8,130 nucleotides of DNA from Vulcanimicrobiota bacterium (lineage in GTDB: Bacteria > Vulcanimicrobiota > Vulcanimicrobiia > Vulcanimicrobiales > Vulcanimicrobiaceae). The notes under the pieces are model-generated. The model worked only from the letters and a program-made list of their open reading frames with translations, was not told the DNA's origin and ran no database searches. Positions 1 to 6,882 of the stretch are shown here, piece after piece. A program made the position numbers and the translations under genes. The stretch is taken from the NCBI GenBank assembly GCA_003155175.1, contig PMFP01000156.1, forward strand, positions 1 to 8,130, written 5' to 3'. Every line of letters starts with the position of its first letter. Positions within the stretch are counted from its first letter, which is position 1.

Positions 1-203
1 TCGCCTAAATCGACTTCGAATGCGTGCGCTTGCGCGGCGCCCGCTTCACGCGCACGGCGCGCGACGTCTTTCAGTCGCTCCGCACGGCGAGCCGCCACCG
101 CGAGTTTGACGCCTTGCGCTGCAAGAGAGAGTGCCACGGCCTCGCCGATTCCCGAGCTCGCGCCGGTTACGAGCGCGACGCGCCCCTCGATTCCTAGATC
201 CAT
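1..203 (-). CDS. Short-chain dehydrogenase/reductase (SDR), N-terminal part
   Basis: The reading frame begins at an ATG at 203 and runs off the left edge, giving 67 visible residues beginning MDLGIEGRVALVTGASSGIG. The Rossmann nucleotide-binding motif TGASSGIG is at residues 13-20. An Ala-Ala-Arg-Arg stretch (37-40) follows strand beta-2, an arrangement typical of NADP(H)-preferring classical SDRs. Asp65-Leu66 sits at the conserved adenine-ring-binding position after beta-3. The catalytic Ser and Tyr-x-x-x-Lys lie beyond the window, so activity and substrate cannot be judged. The gene begins 28 bp after the stop of the FMN reductase-like gene on the same strand, so the two are probably co-transcribed. 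I see no strong SD before the ATG. The family call is secure; the substrate is unknown. Confidence 0.93.
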   Translation of the reverse strand, partial: MDLGIEGRVALVTGASSGIGEAVALSLAAQGVKLAVAARRAERLKDVARRAREAGAAQAHAFEVDLG

Positions 204-231
204 ATTGCGTGCTGGCTTTCTTGGCGCCGCC

Positions 232-816
232 CTACGATTCCGGTACGCCGACGCGGCGAGCTTCGCGCAACGCGTTCGCGTACCAGAGAAATTCGTCCAG
301 AAACGGTTTGAAGGACTCGCCCGTGTACGCTTGCGCGGGCGTTCCTTCGTCGTCGAACGCGTTTTGCACGTGAGGAATCGGGAACAGCGAAGGAATCGTC
401 ACCATGCCGAGTTCGGCCAAGGTCATCCGGAGCTGCATCGCGGCGCGAACGCCGCCGAACCGGCCGCCCGAATAGCACACGATGGCGGCGGGCCGCCAGA
501 AATACTCCTCGAGAAAATGATCGAGCAAGTTCTTGAGCGCCGGGGGGATTCCGTGATTGTACTCCCCCGAAACGATCGCAAAGCCGTCGGCGGAGCGAAA
601 GATGGCGGCCAGATCCTCGAGCACGGTGGGCGCCTGACCGGGCGGATACTCTTTGTACATGCAGTCGAGGAGCGGCAGCTTGCGTTCCTTCGGGTCGATC
701 AGCTCGGTGCGGATACCTCGCCCTTCGAGTTCGCGCACGACGAAACGCGCCGCCTTGATGCCTTGGCGCTCGGTGCGGACGGATCCGTAGATGACCGGGA
801 CGAAGAGCTCGCTCAT
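232..816 (-). CDS. NAD(P)H-dependent FMN reductase-like flavoprotein
   Basis: A 194-residue protein, the usual length for the NADPH-dependent FMN reductase family (flavodoxin-like fold, relatives of ArsH, chromate and azo reductases). The FMN phosphate loop is GSVRTERQG (residues 11-19). The family signature EYNHGIPPALKNLLD is at 85-99, close to the usual P-E-Y-N-x-S-x-P-x-x-L-K-N form but with Gly before Glu and His-Gly after Asn. A second flavin-contacting loop, YSGGRFGG, is at 115-122. Members reduce FMN, quinones or small electrophiles with NAD(P)H in the cytosol; the substrate cannot be read from sequence. It starts at ATG 816 without a convincing SD. It is divergent from rpsO and probably heads an operon with the downstream SDR, suggesting a small redox or detoxification unit. 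Confidence 0.92.
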   Translation of the reverse strand: MSELFVPVIYGSVRTERQGIKAARFVVRELEGRGIRTELIDPKERKLPLLDCMYKEYPPGQAPTVLEDLAAIFRSADGFAIVSGEYNHGIPPALKNLLDHFLEEYFWRPAAIVCYSGGRFGGVRAAMQLRMTLAELGMVTIPSLFPIPHVQNAFDDEGTPAQAYTGESFKPFLDEFLWYANALREARRVGVPES

Positions 817-846
817 GCCGCTGCGTTACGGAGGCCGCCGCCAAAT

Positions 847-867
847 CCTCGGTCCCCCGCACCGAGG
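847..867. repeat. Inverted repeat between divergent FMN reductase and rpsO genes
   Basis: A perfect 7-bp inverted repeat, CCTCGGT (847-853) and ACCGAGG (861-867), with a 7-nt spacer of mostly C. It ends 3 bp before the proposed rpsO -35 box and lies 31 bp upstream of the flavoprotein ATG. It could be an operator for the divergent flavoprotein/SDR unit or a hairpin in that gene's 5' leader. No run of T follows, so it is not a standard terminator. The repeat is seen directly; its role is inferred. Confidence 0.5.
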
Positions 868-870
868 TCC

Positions 871-900
871 TTGCCACGGGAACGGGCTCTCTGCTATGCT
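871..900 (+). promoter_or_regulatory. Sigma-70-type promoter for rpsO
   Basis: TTGCCA (871-876, 5 of 6 to the -35 consensus) and TATGCT (895-900, 4 of 6 to the -10) are separated by 18 bp. TGC directly before the -10 box makes it an extended -10 (TGnTATGCT). Transcription would start near 907, giving a leader of about 75 nt before the rpsO ATG. The position, just upstream of a highly expressed ribosomal gene, supports the call. Confidence 0.6.
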
Positions 901-907
901 ACGCCGG

Positions 908-982
908 TCGCCGGGACGGACTTGAGCGAGCGCGCTCGCCTGTACCCGAGCGAGACTATCCTGCTAAAGGAGCCTGCCTTTC
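908..982 (+). promoter_or_regulatory. Structured rpsO leader, candidate S15 autoregulatory element
   Basis: The leader holds a perfect 14-nt palindrome (926-939) and a competing 6-bp stem, CGCTCG (933-938) with CGAGCG (947-952), loop 8 nt. The two share bases and cannot both form. Near the start codon, AAAGG (966-970), part of the SD AAAGGAG (966-972), can pair with CCTTT (977-981), which would hide the SD. Many bacteria regulate rpsO by S15 binding to its own leader, with structures that differ between phyla, so a lineage-specific version here is plausible. Pairing was worked out by eye only. The SD itself, 10 nt before the ATG, is secure. Confidence 0.45.
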
Positions 983-1252
983 ATGCCCTTGACCAAAGAA
1001 CAGAAAGCGGAGATCGCCACCAAGTACGGCCGCGGCGCCAACGACACCGGCTCGGCCGACGTGCAGATCGCGATTCTCACCGCCTCCATCAATCAACTCA
1101 CCGATCACTTGAAGATTCATAAGAAGGATCATCACAGCCGTCGCGGCCTGCTCCTGCAGGTCGGCCAGCGCCGCCGCCTGCTCAGCTACCTTCAGCAAAA
1201 GGATCTCGAGCGCTATCGCGCGCTGATCGCGGATCTGGGTCTGCGCCGCTAA
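983..1252 (+). CDS. rpsO: 30S ribosomal protein S15
   Basis: An 89-residue protein of exactly the usual S15 length. Family hallmarks are all present: the D-T-G-S-x-D-V-Q segment (21-28), the H-x-x-x-H-K-K-D segment (42, 46-49), S-R-R-G (52-55) and the basic helix Q-R-R-R-L-L-x-Y-L (62-70). S15 is a primary binder of 16S rRNA at the three-way junction of the central domain and helps organise the platform of the small subunit. It has a strong SD and its own promoter. The usual neighbour pnp does not follow; instead the 3' end overlaps by 71 bp the convergent transketolase C-subunit gene, with no terminator hairpin between them. Confidence 0.98.
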   Translation: MPLTKEQKAEIATKYGRGANDTGSADVQIAILTASINQLTDHLKIHKKDHHSRRGLLLQVGQRRRLLSYLQQKDLERYRALIADLGLRR

Positions 1253-2264
1253 CTCCCGCTTTGCGCGCGTGGGCGCGACGAATCGCTTCTTTGATGGATG
1301 CCGTTCCCATGCCGTAGAACTCGATCAATTCGACCGGATCGCCGGATTGACCGAATTGGTCGTCGACGCCGACGAATTCGATCGGGACCGGATGCCGCTG
1401 CGCGAGGATCTCCGCGACGCGCGAGCCCATGCCGCCGTGCCGCTGGTGTTCTTCGACGGTGACGACCGCGCCGCACGCCCGCGCGGCGCCCACGATCGCC
1501 GCTTCGTCCATCGGCTTGATCGTATGATTGTTCACGACCGCGCACTCGATGCCGTCTTCTCTGGCGACTTCTTCCGCGGCGACCAGCGCGTTGTAGACGA
1601 GGATTCCGCATGCGACGACGGCGACGTCCCGGCCTTCGCGAAACGTCTGCGCCTTTCCGATTTCAAACGGCGTCGCCTCGGTCGTCACGACCGCCGACTT
1701 CTCGCGCCCGAAGCGCAAATACGCAGGGCCCCAGCGCTCGGCGACCGCCAGCGTCGCCTTCTTGGTTTGCACCGAGTCGCACGGAACGACGACGGCCATG
1801 TGCGGGATCACGCGCATGATCGCGATATCCTCGATGGCCTGGTGCGTCGCGCCGTCGGGGCCGACGGAGACGCCGGCGTGCGCGCCCGCGATCTTGACGT
1901 TGGTTTCGTTCAGCGCCATCGTCGTGCGGACTTGCTCCCACGAGCGACCCGGATTGAACATCGCGTAACTGGCGATGAACGGAATCTTGCCGGCGCTCGC
2001 GAGTCCCGCCGCCATCGCGACGAGTAACTGCTCCGCGACGCCGATCTCGATGTATTGCGCCGGATGCGCCTTCTTGAAGCCTTCCATGCGCGTGGACTCG
2101 GCGAGGTCCGCGCAGATCGCGATCACGTTCGCGTCGCGCGTCCCGGCTTCGATCAACCCTTCGCCGAAGCCGTTGCGCGTCGGCACTTGCTCGATCGCGG
2201 CGGCGTTGCGATAGTCCACGAGATGCATCTCGCGCCCGCCGGCACCCTCCCGCGCGCTAGACAT
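1182..2264 (-). CDS. Transketolase, C-terminal subunit
   Basis: A 360-residue protein covering the pyrimidine-binding and C-terminal domains of transketolase. Conserved features are Y-I-E-I-G-V-A-E-Q (71-79), whose Glu78 is the catalytic Glu that activates the TPP aminopyrimidine, and G-P-D-G-A-T-H-Q (135-142) with the substrate-contacting His141. With the N-terminal subunit it transfers two-carbon ketol groups between pentose-phosphate or Calvin-type sugar phosphates in the cytosol. The ATG at 2264 overlaps the end of the N-subunit gene by 8 bp, indicating translational coupling; a second in-frame ATG at 2228 is a possible start and would remove 12 low-complexity residues. The family core ends near residue 337. 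The last 23 residues are encoded antisense to rpsO and look like a recently gained tail. Some relatives are annotated as DXP-synthase-like, but the N-subunit partner favours transketolase. Confidence 0.95.
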   Translation of the reverse strand: MSSAREGAGGREMHLVDYRNAAAIEQVPTRNGFGEGLIEAGTRDANVIAICADLAESTRMEGFKKAHPAQYIEIGVAEQLLVAMAAGLASAGKIPFIASYAMFNPGRSWEQVRTTMALNETNVKIAGAHAGVSVGPDGATHQAIEDIAIMRVIPHMAVVVPCDSVQTKKATLAVAERWGPAYLRFGREKSAVVTTEATPFEIGKAQTFREGRDVAVVACGILVYNALVAAEEVAREDGIECAVVNNHTIKPMDEAAIVGAARACGAVVTVEEHQRHGGMGSRVAEILAQRHPVPIEFVGVDDQFGQSGDPVELIEFYGMGTASIKEAIRRAHARKAGVSGADPDPRSARDSARDPFAEGS

Positions 2265-3114
2265 CGGCCAGGATCCGTTCGCGATCCGTCTGCAGCTCGC
2301 GCAGCGCGACCTCGGCTTGCTCGCGGTTGGGCGGCTTGCCGTGCCACGTGTAATCGCCTTCCATGTAGGAGACGCCCTTGCCCGGGACCGTGTTGGCGAC
2401 GATCACCTGCGGCCGGCCCGCGACGCGCTTGGCGGCATCGAAGGCCGCGACGAGCGAGGCGACGTCGTTGCCGTCGCATTCGATCACGTCCCAGTTGAAC
2501 GCCCGGTACTTCTCGCCGAGCGGTTCGAGCGGCATCACGTCCTCGGTGCTGCCGTCGATCTGAATGAAGTTCCGGTCGATGATGCACGTCAGGTTGTCGA
2601 GCGCGAATTTTCCTGCCGTCATAACCGCCTCCCAGTGCAGGCCGCACTGGTGTTCGGCATCGGACGTCACGACGTAGACGCGCCAGCTCTTGCCGTCCAT
2701 CTTGGCGGCCAACGCCATTCCGACGCCCTGCGCGAGGCCTTCGCCCAGCGGCCCGGACGTGGATTCCAGCGCCGGCAGGCGCACGCGTTCCGGATGGCCC
2801 TGAAGCCGCGACCCGAACTTGCGCAGCGTCAAGAGTTCCTCGACCGGGAAGTACCCGAAGTTGGCCATCGCCGAATACCGCACGGGCGCGATGTGCCCGC
2901 ACGACAGCAGCAGGCGGTCGCGTTCGGGCATCTCCGGGTTCGCGGGTTCGTGGCGCATCACGTAGCCGTAGAGAACGGCGAAGACGTCGGCCATGTCGAG
3001 CGAGCCGGCGGAGTGCCCCGATTTAGCCGCCTCGAGCGAGCGGATGATGCCCTGCCGCACGTCGTTGGCTTTGAGCCGCAACTCGGTGAGGCGCTGGGGT
3101 GAGAGCGTCTGCAT
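2257..3114 (-). CDS. Transketolase, N-terminal (TPP-binding) subunit
   Basis: A 285-residue protein, typical for the N-subunit of split transketolases. Active-site His residues are His34 (G-H-S-A-G-S), His74 (S-C-G-H), His107 (Q-G-H-P) and His258 (T-W-H-G-K). G-P-L-G at 121-124 lines the cofactor site. The TPP/Mg motif is the segment starting T-S-D-A-E at 150, with Asp152 and Asn182 (D-R-N) as the expected metal ligands. The usual G-D-G is changed to Ser151-Asp152-Ala153; Ser at the first position recurs in split forms as I recall them, but Ala for the second Gly is less usual. The ATG at 3114 has an AGGAA site (3121-3125) at 6-nt spacing. It is the first gene of a two-gene unit, ending 8 bp inside the C-subunit gene. 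An imperfect hairpin lies in its 5' leader. Confidence 0.96.
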   Translation of the reverse strand: MQTLSPQRLTELRLKANDVRQGIIRSLEAAKSGHSAGSLDMADVFAVLYGYVMRHEPANPEMPERDRLLLSCGHIAPVRYSAMANFGYFPVEELLTLRKFGSRLQGHPERVRLPALESTSGPLGEGLAQGVGMALAAKMDGKSWRVYVVTSDAEHQCGLHWEAVMTAGKFALDNLTCIIDRNFIQIDGSTEDVMPLEPLGEKYRAFNWDVIECDGNDVASLVAAFDAAKRVAGRPQVIVANTVPGKGVSYMEGDYTWHGKPPNREQAEVALRELQTDRERILADV

Positions 3115-3135
3115 AGCCGTTTCCTATACCTGAGA

Positions 3136-3163
3136 GCAGCCCGGCACCTTTCGAGCCGGCTGC
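3136..3163 (-). promoter_or_regulatory. Hairpin in the transketolase 5' leader
   Basis: The arms GCAGCC-C-GGC (3136-3145, with one bulged C) and GCCGGCTGC (3155-3163) form 9 G/C-rich pairs around a 9-nt loop. In the minus-strand transcript the stem ends 10 nt before the AGGAA ribosome site (3121-3125) of the transketolase N-subunit. It could influence initiation or mRNA stability, or be a DNA dyad bound by a regulator. No T run follows it in either direction, which argues against a terminator. Pairing is seen directly; function is inferred. Confidence 0.45.
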
Positions 3164-3185
3164 GACCACGTCGAATCGAGCCGGC
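3151..3185. repeat. 10-bp direct repeat in the transketolase/GT-C divergent region
   Basis: TCGAGCCGGC occurs at 3151-3160 and again at 3176-3185, with starts 25 bp apart. Both copies are followed within a few bases by GCGACC. The first copy overlaps the right arm of the leader hairpin. The spacer between the divergent genes is only 136 bp, so these may be paired binding sites for a regulator serving both directions. I find no convincing -35/-10 pair here on either strand. Confidence 0.4.
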
Positions 3186-3250
3186 CTCCGGCGACCGCTT
3201 TTGCTTTCCACCGCGCGGATTCCATTAGCTCGCCTAGAAAGCGACGAACG

Positions 3251-4636
3251 ATGTACATAGGAGTCGTACTCCTTGCGCTGATGTGGGTCGCGATTCGAAA
3301 GATCTATCGCGTGCCCGAGCCGCCGGCGCGGCGTTCGAGTGCGGGGCCGGCGGCCACCGCGATCGCGGCGGTCGCTGCCATACCGCTGCTTTTTGCTATT
3401 CAACTCTGGACCGTCGCGTTCATGGCACAGCACCAGATCACGTTCTGCGTGCAGCACATCCCGTTTCAAGTCGTAGCGGACTTCAACGAAACGAGCGGCG
3501 GAGAGGCACAGCTCTGGCCGAGCCTCGCACTGTTGGCAATCGCTGCAATGCAAACGGGATTGCTATTCCTTATCGATCGAGACTGGGACCGCGCTCCGCA
3601 GTCCCTGCTGGCGATCGCCGTCCCGTTCGCGTGCGCCATTTTACTGATCGAAGGGCTTCTCGCACCGGCCATGACGAGTTCCGACTCCTATAGCTACATC
3701 GCTTATGCCAGACTCGGCATCGCAGCGTCGTACGTTCCGCACTTTCAGCCGTTGTCTGCGGGGCAACACTTTTTTACGTGGTGTCTAAAGGGATACTTCC
3801 CCGCCGCGTACGGCCCCGGATTCGTGGCGTACGTCGGCGCGATCCTGGCAAATACCCACTCGACGCAATCGTCCATCTTGATCCTGCGCGCGACGAATGC
3901 GGCGTGGCTCATCGCCTTGATCGCTCTGGTTCGCCTTTCCGGCGCTCCGCGAAAAACCGTGGCCCTGCTGGCGCTCAACTCGGCGTTTTTCTTCCAATAT
4001 GTGACGAACGCGCACAACGACATTTTGCCGGTCGTCCTAGTCGTCGCCGGAATCCTACTGGCGAGACGATCGGTCGTGGCCGGCGCGCTCCTGGTGATCG
4101 CGGCGTCGCTCTTCAAGATTCCATTCGCCGCCATCGGCTCGCTCGCGTTCGTGCGGCTTGCGCCGTCACTTCGTCGCCTCGCAATCGCGGCGCTTACCGT
4201 CGTGGCATCGTTCGGCCTCTCGTATGCAATCGGCGGCCAGAAATACTTTGCAACCCTTGCTTTTCACAGTCGCATCATGGCATCGGGCGCGGACCGTCTC
4301 GAAATCGTACTGACGATCGTCGCGCTTCTTGCGATTGCCTACGCGCTCGTCTGCCAGCGCTTCCATTGGGCTCTGTCATTTACGATGCCCGCGCTCGCCG
4401 TGGAGATTCTCCAGCCCTGGTACGTCGCGTGGTCGCTGCCGTACGCGCTGGTGGAGAGCGAACACCTCTCGACGTTTCTCATCCTTGCACCGTTCGCCAC
4501 GCTGCTGATGGAAGACGGCATTTCGCGCGCCGCACTGCTGAGCGGTTACGCCTTGACGTGCGCGATAATCGCCGTGGGTATATTCCGCGACGTTCGATTC
4601 GCGCGCTCTCGCAGAGAGGCCGGCGAGACGCAATAA
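3251..4636 (+). CDS. GT-C-fold polytopic glycosyltransferase (polyprenyl-phosphate-sugar dependent, MptA/B- or GT87-like)
   Basis: A 461-residue protein with about ten or more hydrophobic segments spread over the whole length. Polar motifs match the GT-C mannosyl/arabinosyl-transferase pattern: S-S-D-S-Y-S-Y-I-A-Y-A-R-L-G (143-156), with Asp145 as the likely catalytic or metal-contacting acid in the first outer loop; A-Y-G-P-G (186-190); N-A-H-N-D (253-257); and Q-P-W-Y-V-A-W (388-394). Such enzymes take a sugar from a polyprenyl-phosphate carrier on the outer face of the membrane and add it to a glycolipid or glycan. Sugar and acceptor cannot be told. The ATG at 3251 lacks a strong SD, so a different start is possible. 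It is a lone plus-strand gene, convergent with the sugar-nucleotide operon (27-bp gap) and divergent from transketolase. Confidence 0.82.
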   Translation: MYIGVVLLALMWVAIRKIYRVPEPPARRSSAGPAATAIAAVAAIPLLFAIQLWTVAFMAQHQITFCVQHIPFQVVADFNETSGGEAQLWPSLALLAIAAMQTGLLFLIDRDWDRAPQSLLAIAVPFACAILLIEGLLAPAMTSSDSYSYIAYARLGIAASYVPHFQPLSAGQHFFTWCLKGYFPAAYGPGFVAYVGAILANTHSTQSSILILRATNAAWLIALIALVRLSGAPRKTVALLALNSAFFFQYVTNAHNDILPVVLVVAGILLARRSVVAGALLVIAASLFKIPFAAIGSLAFVRLAPSLRRLAIAALTVVASFGLSYAIGGQKYFATLAFHSRIMASGADRLEIVLTIVALLAIAYALVCQRFHWALSFTMPALAVEILQPWYVAWSLPYALVESEHLSTFLILAPFATLLMEDGISRAALLSGYALTCAIIAVGIFRDVRFARSRREAGETQ

Positions 4637-4663
4637 TCCGACGTTGGTCTCGCGGGCGGCAAC

Positions 4664-5683
4664 CTACATGCGGTTTTCCGCAACCTGTTGCCTAACCCAC
4701 GGGATTACTTCGTCGAGGACGGCTTCGAGGGACGTCCGGGCCTCAAACGCCAGCACGTCCCGAGCTTTCGAAACGTCCGGCACGCGTCTTTGAACGTCGT
4801 ACCTAAAGGGCTCGTCGGTCACGAAGCGCAGCGCTTCGCCCGGATGAAAGCGCTTCCATACGAGCTCGGCGAGCTCCAGGACGGTATGTCCGACGGGCGT
4901 CGATAAGTTAAAATCTTCGTTGATCGCTTCCCGGCTCTCGAGACAGAGACGGATGCCGCGCGCGAGATCTCCGCCGTAGGTGTAGTGCCGTACCTGGTCT
5001 CCCGAGCCCAGGATGTGCAAGGGGTCTTGACCTTTGAGCACCTTAAGCACGATATCCGGAAGAACGTGGCTCATCGCCAGCGCCACGTTGCCCGACATCA
5101 CGAGCTCGTCCGAGATGGCCCGCCCTTCCCCGATACCGACGCAGTTGAAAGGCCGGCAGATCGTGTACGGCAGTCCGTATTGTTCCCAGGCTCCCTGCGC
5201 GAAGTACTCGCACGCCAGCTTCTGGAAGCCGTACGTCGAGCGGGGCGGCGGCGAGGTAAACTGCATCCCCTCTTTCGTCGGAAACGTCACGGCGGACTCG
5301 AATACCATCGAGGACGAGATGACGACGATACGTTTGAGCGTGCCCTTGGCGTGAGCCCAAATCGCTGCGTCGAATTGCGCGGCCGTGATGCGCTCGTTCT
5401 CCGCGATGAGATCGTAAGCCAACTTGTGAAAGTAGCTGATTCCTCCTATTTTTGCAGCCGAAGCGATCAAGACGTCGCAGTCGGAAAGCAAGCGTTTAAG
5501 AGCGGCGACGTCTTTTGCATCGGCCTCGACGAAAGAGTACCGCGGATTCGAATCGTAGCTTCTCTTAACCGGCCCGTACTTGGAAAAATTATCGATTCCA
5601 ACCACTTCGTGTCCGTGTGCCAGCAGCTCGTTTACGAGATAGCCCGCAATAAAGCCGGAGGAGCCGGTTAGCAAGATTTTCAC
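4664..5683 (-). CDS. NAD-dependent epimerase/dehydratase (extended SDR, nucleotide-sugar)
   Basis: A 339-residue protein of typical extended-SDR length. The N-terminal dinucleotide motif is T-G-S-S-G-F-I-A-G (6-14); the third Gly of GxxGxxG is Ala13, a tolerated variant. Asp31 after beta-2 favours NAD+. The catalytic set is Ser123-125 with Tyr151-x-x-x-Lys155. R-P-F-N (177-180) and the V-R-H-Y-T-Y-G-G-D-L stretch (231-240) are family features of the sugar-nucleotide binding half. It probably converts a UDP-, GDP- or dTDP-sugar in the cytosol; it resembles UDP-glucose 4-epimerases and GDP-mannose 3,5-epimerases, and I cannot choose between them. The start is GTG at 5683, overlapping the dehydrogenase stop by 4 bp (GTGA). 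The nearest AAAGGAG is about 16 nt upstream, so translation likely depends on coupling. It is the last gene of the gtrA operon. Confidence 0.92.
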   Translation of the reverse strand: MKILLTGSSGFIAGYLVNELLAHGHEVVGIDNFSKYGPVKRSYDSNPRYSFVEADAKDVAALKRLLSDCDVLIASAAKIGGISYFHKLAYDLIAENERITAAQFDAAIWAHAKGTLKRIVVISSSMVFESAVTFPTKEGMQFTSPPPRSTYGFQKLACEYFAQGAWEQYGLPYTICRPFNCVGIGEGRAISDELVMSGNVALAMSHVLPDIVLKVLKGQDPLHILGSGDQVRHYTYGGDLARGIRLCLESREAINEDFNLSTPVGHTVLELAELVWKRFHPGEALRFVTDEPFRYDVQRRVPDVSKARDVLAFEARTSLEAVLDEVIPWVRQQVAENRM

Positions 5684-6882
5684 GACGACTGCCGTACCGG
5701 CTCCTTTTGCTCGGGCAACACGTTCCAGATGTCGAAGACCGGCTTGCCGTGAAGCTGCAGCGTCTTGTACTGCTCGTGAGGGGTCGCGACGACTAGTACG
5801 TCGGCCCTCCTCACGGCCTCCTCGGCGTCAACGAAACCCGGAAAATGCACGAAGGGGTCCGAGCAAATCGTGCCTTTCGCTTCCATTTCGAGAAGGTCGC
5901 GTAGCTTGAGCGAAAGGGAGTCCCGCATGTCGTCGATATTTGCTTTGAACGACATCCCGAGAATGCCGACGGTCATATCCCGCAGGGGGTAGCGGCTCTT
6001 CATCTGCTTGATGACGAACTGCGGAAGACCCTCGTTTACGAGCATCGATGCGTGACCGATGAAGAACTGGTTGTTCGTAAGTGCGGAGAGCTGCATCGTG
6101 TCCTTGAATAAACAAGGGCCGGCGGCGAATCCCGGTCCCGGCAGGTCCGCACCGCGAGGATATCGCGCGGTCATGCCTTGATAGACGTTCCGAAAATCCG
6201 CGCCGCACTCCGTCGCGATCATGAAGAATTGGTTGGCCGTAGCGAATTTGATGTAACGCCATGCGTTGTTGAAAAGCTTCGCCAGCTCGGCCTCCAGCGG
6301 CTCCAAGACGATGATGTCGTCCGTCAGCGCGGAAAATAGCGCGACGGCACGTTTTAGTCCCTCCGAAGAGAACGAGCCGACGAGTTGGGGGAGGTCCGAA
6401 ATCTCGCGCAACGCAAAGCCTTCGGCGATTCGCTCGGGGCAGGTCGCTACGTGCAGGCGGACGCCGCGACGCTCCGCCCATCGAACGACGCGTTCGGAGG
6501 TGCCGGGATAAAGCGTGCTGCGAAGAACGACGAGCTGGTCTTCGACGAAATAAGGAAAGTGTTGTTCCAACACGGCGTCGATCGCGCCGAACGACGGCGT
6601 GAGATGACTGTCAATGGGCGTTCCGACGACGAGAACGACCGCGTCGCTTTGAGAGATGACGGAGAGGTCGTCCCGTACGTCGAGATTTCCCGATTTCAGC
6701 GCCTCCAACAAGGATTCCTGACCGTTCTCTTCCATGAACGGCATGACGCCGTCGCGCACTTTTTGCATCGCATCCGCGTCGCGGTCGACGATCACGCAGC
6801 GCTTTCCGCGAAGGGCGAACGCGATGGAAAGCGGGAGTCCGGCGTGGCCGCAGCCACCGATTACGCAGACGTCGTACTTCAT
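5680..6882 (-). CDS. Nucleotide-sugar dehydrogenase (UDP-glucose / UDP-ManNAc 6-dehydrogenase family)
   Basis: A 400-residue protein that oxidises C6 of a nucleotide sugar to a uronic acid with two NAD+, in the cytosol. The NAD motif is G-C-G-H-A-G (10-15), followed by V-G-T-P (86-89) and R-S-T-L-Y-P-G-T (121-128). Pro149-Glu150-Arg151, Lys202 and Asn206 match conserved active-site positions. The catalytic Cys257 sits in G-P-G-F-A-A-G-P-C-L-F-K-D (249-261) with Lys260. The C-terminal UDP-binding domain has G-M-S-F-K-A-N-I-D-D-M-R-D-S (309-322). The R-S-T-x-x-P-G-T and P-E-R-I forms resemble WecC/WbpA enzymes more than classic UDP-glucose dehydrogenase, so UDP-HexNAc is a possible substrate. 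I chose ATG 6882 over an upstream start 18 codons earlier: it overlaps the gtrA stop as ATGA, has an SD, and puts the Rossmann strand at the N-terminus. Confidence 0.94.
   Translation of the reverse strand: MKYDVCVIGGCGHAGLPLSIAFALRGKRCVIVDRDADAMQKVRDGVMPFMEENGQESLLEALKSGNLDVRDDLSVISQSDAVVLVVGTPIDSHLTPSFGAIDAVLEQHFPYFVEDQLVVLRSTLYPGTSERVVRWAERRGVRLHVATCPERIAEGFALREISDLPQLVGSFSSEGLKRAVALFSALTDDIIVLEPLEAELAKLFNNAWRYIKFATANQFFMIATECGADFRNVYQGMTARYPRGADLPGPGFAAGPCLFKDTMQLSALTNNQFFIGHASMLVNEGLPQFVIKQMKSRYPLRDMTVGILGMSFKANIDDMRDSLSLKLRDLLEMEAKGTICSDPFVHFPGFVDAEEAVRRADVLVVATPHEQYKTLQLHGKPVFDIWNVLPEQKEPVRQSS

Noticed and set aside
106..1122. 338-codon plus-strand open frame
   Set aside because: It runs antisense through the flavoprotein and SDR genes and out of frame through the start of rpsO. 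Composition is Arg-rich with no recognisable domain; it is a GC-bias shadow.
1269..2027. 252-codon plus-strand open frame
   Set aside because: Antisense to the clearly conserved transketolase C-subunit; Asp/Arg-rich and without family features.
2317..3102. 261-codon plus-strand open frame
   Set aside because: Antisense to the transketolase N-subunit, whose catalytic motifs are all in the minus frame.
3201..3228. TTGCTT ... CATTAG as a promoter for the GT-C gene
   Set aside because: Only about 3 of 6 matches in each box; too weak to annotate.
4637..4663. Possible bidirectional terminator between the GT-C gene and the epimerase gene
   Set aside because: Only about 4 bp (GTTG/CAAC) can pair and no T-tract follows; not supportable as a rho-independent terminator.
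3778..4695. 305-codon plus-strand open frame
   Set aside because: Different frame of the GT-C glycosyltransferase gene. It is Arg-rich and soluble-like, while the other frame gives coherent membrane helices and GT-C motifs.
4985..5671. 228-codon plus-strand open frame
   Set aside because: Antisense to the extended SDR, which has intact TGSSGFIA and YxxxK motifs.
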